NCBI GenBank assembly: GCA_026545765.1
Contig: CM048842.1
Span: 92,283,230-92,347,229 of the forward strand
DNA length: 64,000 nucleotides
Source: Plantago major
Lineage: Eukaryota; Streptophyta; Magnoliopsida; Lamiales; Plantaginaceae
Direction: 5' to 3'
Below, one piece after another: positions 57,486 to 64,000 of the stretch. Both the position numbers and the translations under genes were made by a program. Positions within the stretch are counted from its first letter, which is position 1, and every line of letters starts with the position of its first letter. A model generated the notes under the pieces. It saw only the letters and a program-made list of their open reading frames with translations, searched no databases and was not told the origin of the DNA.

Positions 57486-59262
57486 ATGGCAAGAACAAGA
57501 CGGACAGCACGGACTAGTGCTGCAGGCGTAGGGACTCCACAACCACGTCCACCCGGGGATGAAGGGCCACTGTGGCTGAAAGGAACGTTGGAAGGGAATA
57601 TCCGAGCGAAGGTCGCACAGCCAGCCCATCCTCAGATGAAGGAAGAGACGTTCCACCCAGGGGAGTCCGAAATGTTCCTGAGAATGTTGTACCTGCGGAC
57701 CATGGAGAGGGGACCACACGAGTTTCTCCGGAAGAAGCTCAAGGCCCCACTACGGGTCAACAGTTTACTATGCCTGATGGTCGTGTAGTCCGAACTAGTG
57801 ACCTCGGATTAAGTGAGACTCAGTTCGATAGATTGCTCACGATAATCCAAGGTTGTATAGGGTCTAACAATGCCCGTCCTCCGCAAGCCACTCCGCCAGT
57901 GGCTACTCCGGCTCAAGCAGAGCCTGCCCTACCAAGAAACAGGCAACGTCCGATCTAGCAGAGGTTGGGGAATCAGCTACTCCAAGAGGATCTGCGAAAC
58001 TTTCTAGATCCGAGAGCATCCGCTTCCCAAATTCAGGGTGAAGCAAGTCTGAATGGAAGGACAGACCATCAGGAGGATGATAACAGGCAGCCTAGAGCTC
58101 CGCAACAAGCACCTCCGAGAGCCAGGGATCATGTAGCGGAAACCATTCCAGTGGTCCGCCTAGATGAACTCCCCGCGGATGTAGCAGTTCATCCAAGGAC
58201 GGGGGAGATAATGACTGCGGGAGAAATCTATGCTCAACAAAAAGCTTTAGAGGCCCAGATTCTAAATCTCGGACGCCTGGTAAATGATCATGAGCAGATA
58301 GCTACTAGTGCACCAAACCCTTTGTGCGATGAAATCATGAGAGAAAAGGAAAGGAACAGGAACTCGGATCAGGTAATTCCAAACTTGGAATAACGGGGAT
58401 ACCTGTCCCGTTGGCCACCTTACGAGGTACAACAGTAAGATGGATTCCAAAGGGATGAGTTACAATACAAAAGCTCTCACGTTCTCATCTACTCTATTTG
58501 GAACGACCATGGATTGGTACACTGCTTTACCAAACAAGTCGATAAGGTCGTATGCGGACCTCTCCTCCAAGTTTCTGGGATGATTTGGAAAGTCGAAAAG
58601 AAGAAAGCGTACCATCGAGCATCTGGCAGAAGTTATACAGAGGGAGCAAGAGGATCTAAGGACCTTCCTAGATCGCTTTCACGCGGAAGTTCTTCGAGTT
58701 GAGCCACACAGTATTAAGGAACGGGTCCGTCACCTGTATGATAATACTTTTAACTTAGAGCTCGGCATAAAACTTTCTAGTCAGGAAGTGAGGAGTGAAA
58801 AGCATTTGGATGACATCTGTAAAGAAGTGATGTATGGAGAGGAGTACCGACGGAATGTTCCGGTGAGAGCGGGATCCAAGAAGGTAAAGGAGCCAATAAA
58901 ACAAGATCACCGCCCTAATAAGTTTGACCCGAGGAAGGATCACAAAGATAAGGGCTTCCACAGAGAAAGGAGTCCGCCAAGGAGATACGTGGATTATACC
59001 CGTCTCAATAGACCAAGATCCGACATCTTGGCGACTATCATTGAGAAGAAGCTGGATGTTCAATGGCCAAAGCCCTCTCACAATAACCGGAAGAATAAGA
59101 ATGCAAAGGGGTACTGCAAGTTCCACAAGTGTCGTGGTCACGAGACGGACGATTGCATTCAACTAAAAACGGAGATTGAACATTTGATAAGAGAGGGAAA
59201 ACTGGAAGAGCACATCTATACAGATGAGTCTTCTAGACACGATAAGATGGAACGAAAAAAGG
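57486..59262 (+). pseudogene. Gag of Tat element D, broken
   Basis: ATG at 57486 opens MARTRRTARTS. A shift near 57560 leads to a second frame with DGRVVRTSDLGLSETQFDRL, a TAG at 57956, then a stretch to 58393. The capsid-like part (about 58440-58800) needs more shifts: MDWYTALPNKSIRSYADLSS, EDLRTFLDRFHAEVLRVEPH, SEKHLDDICKEVMYGEEYRR. The knuckle YCKFHKCRGHETDDC lies near 59111-59155. Nothing full-length can be made. Confidence 0.85.
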
Positions 59263-59903
59263 CATGATATAGCTACAGAGCCGCCACCTCATCCTCTATC
59301 CATGCCACCTCCGCCACCCAACCATCCATCTCGCACGGGCCGACACCCATACAGGTACGATGATGACGTTGATATGGAGAATCCTCCATACAACGGAGTG
59401 ATCAACGCCATAGAGGGCGGACCAACTGGGGGGACAGTAGGAACGCGAGAGAATGGACAGCTCAGAATCTCCGCAAAAATGATAGATCGTATGCTGCTCC
59501 AACAATTCGAGGGACAAATGTTATATACTTTGATGAAAGTGAAATCCCTCCTCCTACGGCAGGAGGCGAAGATATAGATGATCCGGATGTTCCGCTGGTG
59601 GTTTCTTTGACCATCGCGACTTATCTGGTAAACAAGATCCTGGTAGACACGGGGAGTTCCTCGAACATCATCTCCAAATCGGCAATAGATCAGATGAATC
59701 TGGGAGGAATCCGATATGAGAGAGTCAACACCTCCATACTAGGGTTCGGAGGAGTTACTGTTCGTCCTCTAGGAAGTGGCATGCTTCACGTTTCACTTGG
59801 AACACATCCCGCAAGAGTGACACAGCAAGTCCGTTTTGTAGTGGTGGACCGAACTTTCGACTACAATGCCATCTTTGGACGTCTGGGACTCAATCAATTC
59901 TGA
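59263..59903 (+). pseudogene. Protease region of Tat element D
   Basis: A Pro-rich spacer and a frame change near 59577 precede VSLTIATYLVNKILVDTGSS with the active-site DTG near 59648. The domain then reads NLGGIRYERVNTSILGFGG and DRTFDYNAIFGRLGLNQF and stops at TGA (59901-59903). Confidence 0.88.
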
Positions 59904-59930
59904 GCTATTTCCTCCACTCTTCATAATTGG

Positions 59931-61480
59931 ATGAAGTTTCCGACCCCTTGCGGAGTTGGAGAGGACGTGGGGAACATCCGAGAAGCTTGGGAGTGTTACA
60001 TTATGTCCACGAGGAGAGCATCTGCCCCCGTGTTGACAGTCACACTGACTTCTGATCTACCAGTTGTTCTTCCATTAAAAAAGGAGAGTCAACACATCGG
60101 AGTAGGGAGCCAGAAGGACAAGTTTCCTAAAACTGCACGAATCGAGCCTCATGAAACTCTTAAGGAAGTTGAGCTTGTTGTTGGAAGCCCGGATAAGAAG
60201 ACTAGAATCGGAACAGAGATGAATGCGGAGGTGGAAATGAAGCTCATTGCTTGTCTCCGAGATAACCGTGATGTGTTTGCTTGAAGTACTGATGACCTAA
60301 AGGGGATAGATCCGAGGATTTCTGTTCACCGTCTGAACATGGATCCCTCGATTAAGTACATCCGTCAAAAGAGAAAGGATTTTGGTCCAATCAAGGATGC
60401 CATCATATACACCAAAGTAGATCGACTCTTGAAAGCAGGGCATATCGAAGAGGTCCGTTATTCTGATTGGGTTTGCAACGTGGTTCTGGTAGAGAAATCG
60501 CCAGGCAAATGGCGGATGTGCAATGATTTCACCAGGCTAAACAAGTTCTGCCCAAAGGATCCATACCCTTTACCACGGATAGATCAATTGGTTGACCCCA
60601 CGTCCGGATGTGCGTTACTGATTTTCATGGACGCATACCAAGGATTTTACCAAATTTGGATGGCCAAGGAGGACATCAAGAAAACAGCTTTCTTCGCTGC
60701 AGGGGGAGTGTACTGCTTTAAGGTGATGCCCTTCGGATTGAAAAATGCTGGAGCCACTTACCAACGACTGGTGAATCAGATGTTCAAGGAAGAGATTGGC
60801 AAAACCATGGAAGTGTATGTGGATGACATGCTCGTTAAGAGCAAAACTGAAGAACAACATGTGGATCACTTGAACAAGTGTTTTGCTATCCTTAGGAAGT
60901 ACGGGATGAAGCTGAATCCGGAAAAGTGCACCTTCGGAGTGAAGGGCGGAAAGTTTTTGGGATACATGGTCACGGAGAGAGGGATAAGCGCAAACCCTGA
61001 GAAGATCAAGGCAATCCTAGACCTGCCTCATCCAAAGAACCTCAATGAGGTATAACAGCTTATTGGATGTCTTATGTCCTTAAGTCGCTTTATTTCGCGA
61101 TCCGCAGAGAAGAACCTTCCGTTCTTCAAAATCCTCCAGAAAGGAGAGAGCTTTGAGTGGACCGTGGAATGTTCTGAGGCTTTTGAAAATTTGAAAAAGT
61201 ACCTCCATTCCCCTCCACTGCAATAACGAAAGAGACAATGAGTTCCGTATTAGTACGGATTCAAGCTAATGATCACTTGCCAATCTACTATCTTAGTAAA
61301 GCCCTTGCTGGGGCCGAGACAAGATATGTGAAGATTGAGAAATTTGTATATGCTTTGGTTTACACCGCAAGGCGGTTAAAGCCATATTTCAAGTCTCATA
61401 AAGTAGTAGTACTAACTACGGAACCTTTGAAACAGATCCTGGGAAAGCCCGACCAATCTGGATGACTCTCTAAATGGGCA
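59931..61480 (+). pseudogene. Reverse transcriptase and RNase H of Tat element D
   Basis: RT linker 59931-60284 ends at TGA where the inverted copy has Trp. RT resumes in the same frame (60339 onward) with LNKFCPKDPYPLPRIDQLV, VMPFGLKNAGATYQRLVNQM and the active site YVDDM at 60815-60829, then meets TAA at 61053 where the other copy has Gln. RNase H follows: FFKILQKGESFEWT, a frameshift near 61220, VLVRIQANDHLPIYYLSKAL, ETRYVKIEKFVYALVYTARR and a TGA at 61463. Confidence 0.9.
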
Positions 61481-62346
61481 ATTGAGATGAGAGAATACGG
61501 CATTAGCTATCAGACTCCGACAGCCAAGATGGCTCAAGTTATTGCTGACTTCCTAGTGAAATACCCTGAAATGGATTCTGAGAAAGTCCCGAATAAACAG
61601 GCACTTGAATGCCTAATCACCAAGTAGATCATTCGAAAGCCAGTTCCGCCAACGATCAACCCGGAAAACCTCGAGGATGCACAGTTCATTAATCAGTCTC
61701 GGACTGCAACATGGGAGGAAACTCGGGTTAACCAAATGTTCCTTCTTGATGATATCACAGGGGAATCCGGTACAAACAACTCTGGCCCGGATATTAAAAA
61801 GAAAGGAGAACACAGGTTGGAATCTCGGGAGCTTACAGAAGAACTCCAGACCAAAGAACATCCCTCTGATGTTTGGACATTGGAAGTGGATGGTTCCTCC
61901 ACTGGAAGAGTAGGAGGAATTGGAACTATCTTAAAAGCCCTGATGGCGCGGAACTCGACTACGCGATATCCTTGGAATTCAAAGTTACTAATAATGAGGT
62001 TGAGTATGAAGCATTGTTGGTCGGGCTACGTCTGGCCAAGTCCCTGCAGGTCCGGAAACTCAAGGCTTACACGGACTCACAGTTAGTCGAAGCCCAATTC
62101 TCCGGTACTTTTGCAACAAAAGGTCCTTCGATGATCAAGTACCTAGAGCTACTCAAGTAAGAAGTCAGCCTCTTTGATGAGTTTACCCTGGAGAAGTTTG
62201 ATAGGGCCTGGAACGAAAGAGCGGATGCTCTGGCAAAGTATGCATCCACAACAACTACCCTAGACACGAGGAGAGTAATCCTACTCAATATTACTGACTC
62301 ATCCGTCATGAGTCCTACTCCCAGTGTTGTGATAACTGAAATATGA
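61481..62346 (+). pseudogene. Second (archaeal-type) RNase H of Tat element D
   Basis: The linker (MREYGISYQTPTAKMAQVIA) has a TAG at 61624. The domain starts WTLEVDGSSTGRVGGIG (61876), shifts frame near 61925, and continues NNEVEYEALLVGLRLAKSL and YTDSQLVEAQFSGTF. TAA at 62158 replaces Gln of the inverted copy; the end reads WNERADALAKYAS. TGA lies at 62344. The D, E, D residues are still visible. Confidence 0.88.
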
Positions 62347-63567
62347 AGAAACTGGATGACTGACATCTTTAGTTATCTCAAAGACGAATCATTACCAGCT
62401 GATCCGAAGGAGTCAAGGAGGGTGCAGTGCCGAGCCAATAGATACTTTATTTTTGGAGAAGATTTGTATAAGAGATCTTTTGTTGGGACTCATTTAAGGT
62501 GTTTAGGCCCAAACGAGGAAGAGACTGTACTGGAAGAAATTCACAGCGGAAGCCATTCCGGAGGACGCACTCTAGTTCAGAAGATCATCCGACGGGGCCA
62601 CTATTGGCCTACCATTGATAAGGATTCTGCTAACTTCGCCCAGAAATGTCCTGATTGTCAATATTATGCGAATATTCCCCATCGTCCGACACACCCTATG
62701 ATTCCGTCAGTCATAGCATGTCCGTTTGATCAATGGGTCACCGATATTGTCGGACCATTCCCAAGGGGCACTCAACAGAATAAGTTCTTAATTGTGGATG
62801 TGGAATATTTCACCAAATGGGTAGAAGCTGAAGCTGTGGCGACTATCACGGAAAGTCGAGTACGAACCTTCATTTGGAAAAACATCATTTGTCGCTTTGG
62901 CCTACCCAGAGTTCTGATCTCGGACAATGGTGCTCAATTTTTGGGCAACAGACTCAAGGAATGGTTGGAATTTTCAAGATTGAGCAACGCTTCACATCTG
63001 TCGGATACCCACAAGTCAATGGACAAGCTGAGTCCACAAACAAGACAATTGTTAAGATCCTGGAAAACCGGCTGAGAACTTCTCAAGAAAGTTGGGCGGA
63101 TGATCTAGATGGCGTAGTGGGCTCATCGCACCACTGCACGGACCGCGACTAGAGAAACTCCATTTGCTCTGGTTCATGGCTCAGAGGCAGTCATACCAGC
63201 AGAAATTGCCGTCGAGACTATGAGGGTCCAAGAGTTCAATGATTCCGTCAATCATGAAGCTCGGATATTTGATCTGGACATGCTGGAACAGAAAAGAACT
63301 GAAGCATTGGCTAATATCCACAGCTACCAAGCAACTGCAGCCCGGGCCTACAACAGGCATGTTCAAGCGAAGGACTTACAGGTCGGAGACCTAGTGCTCC
63401 GCCGAGCTGATATCTTGAGCAATATTGGGAAGCTTAAGCCTAAATGGGAAGGACCTTACAAGATTGTCGGTGCGAGAGTGAACGGAAGCTACGAATTGGA
63501 GGACGAGTACGGACACCCACTCAAGCGTACTTGGAATGCCAGGAACCTTCAAAAGTTTTACGCATAG
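62347..63567 (+). pseudogene. Integrase of Tat element D
   Basis: Zinc region EEIHSGSHSGGRT and CPDCQYYANIPHRP, first catalytic Asp in VTDIVGPFPRG, second in LISDNGAQFLG (near 62918). A frameshift near 62970 moves on to SVGYPQVNGQAESTNKTIVK with the catalytic Glu. Another break near 63090-63215 precedes the C-terminal part (VQEFNDSVNHEARIFDLDML, LSNIGKLKPKWEGPYKIVG), which ends at TAG, 63565-63567. It is better kept than the copy in element C. Confidence 0.9.
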
Positions 63568-64000
63568 GGGTGGTTAAGTGGACCCCTGTCGATCATTTGG
63601 ATATTTTGGGCTTAAAATGTCTATTACACGGAACTCCGTCAGTTCTGTTTTTGTTAACCCTTTTGCCATTGGTCATGCAGCCCACAAGTTGTAATTGCAT
63701 TTCCGTCAAATCAATAGAACTTCTATCTTTCAATTCGTGAATCTGAGATTTAACGTTCAAATGATAAGAAAAATCAAGCAATGAATTTTATTCATACATG
63801 AAACAAAGTATACATAACACTGTCTTTGCAGTCTACAATCTCCGATCTTTATCCGGATCTACAGCTATAATACATAAATTATAGGGAATGTCTCTGGAGA
63901 TACGTCATCTTCTGTCGAGATTATTCCTCCGGCAGGAAATTACTCTACTTAGTCGTCACTTCCGGAGACACCAAGGATCTGATGTGCCTGCACAATACAG
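63568..64000 (+). other. Post-pol tail of Tat element D
   Basis: Non-coding; closely matches 43758-44190 of element C, including the minus-strand AATAAA motif near 63786. The antisense gene of this copy, if present, lies beyond the window. Confidence 0.8.

Larger units (their letters stand above)
56556..64000 (+). mobile_element. Tat-lineage Ty3/gypsy element D, plus strand, runs off the window
   Basis: 5' LTR, PBS, gag, protease, RT, RNase H, second RNase H and integrase in order, then the post-pol tail up to the window end. The 3' LTR and any antisense gene lie outside. Many stop codons and frameshifts make it inactive. The 5' LTR lacks about 19 bases at its start compared with the LTR of element C. 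Confidence 0.9.

Overview
The window is nuclear DNA of a flowering plant, most likely a eudicot. Evidence: genes with many short GT-AG introns, AT-rich non-coding DNA, Stowaway-type MITEs, a Helitron-like insertion and four kinds of plant LTR retrotransposon (a Ty3 chromovirus, a SIRE/Maximus-like Ty1/copia element, Tat-lineage Ty3 elements and a non-autonomous LARD-like element). I cannot name the species. No rRNA, tRNA, CRISPR or bacterial feature was found.

Region 1 (1-22.4 kb) is gene-bearing. Three host genes lie on the minus strand: a clade-E-like protein phosphatase 2C (1611-3443, 5 coding exons, 426 aa), a membrane-anchored FkbM-type methyltransferase-like protein (5572-7110, one exon, 512 aa) and the ribosome-biogenesis WD-repeat protein GRWD1 (18252-22418, 12 coding exons, 478 aa). 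I traced splice junctions base by base and all phases agree. Between them sit a Helitron-like element (about 8385-11017) that carries a phytocystatin gene fragment and a 70-90 bp minisatellite, and a 5.3 kb minus-strand Ty3 chromovirus (11841-17151) whose two 376 bp LTRs look identical. A perfect-hairpin MITE fills most of one GRWD1 intron, and a diverged sibling lies at 748-894.

Region 2 (22.85-64 kb) is almost entirely nested and broken LTR retrotransposons: (A) a LARD-like minus-strand element, 22853-28657, right LTR cut; (B) a SIRE-like copia element, 28658-42269, missing its 5' LTR and the start of gag, with an open pol and a long extra ORF after pol that carries two phase-perfect introns; (C) a plus-strand Tat element, 42270-52742, with the end of pol, a spliced antisense gene with its own TATA box, and a 3' LTR, split by a solo LTR (50022-51666); (C-prime) a minus-strand Tat internal fragment, 52743-56563; (D) a plus-strand Tat element with 5' LTR, PBS, gag and pol, 56556 to the window end.

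The host genes are ordinary housekeeping or signalling genes. The most interesting material is in the elements: the antisense spliced gene of the Tat element, the intron-bearing extra ORF of the copia element, the cystatin fragment carried by the Helitron-like element, and the inverted Tat block lying between two same-direction Tat LTRs. All coordinates come from reading the sequence by eye; junctions between repeats are good to a few bases unless stated.
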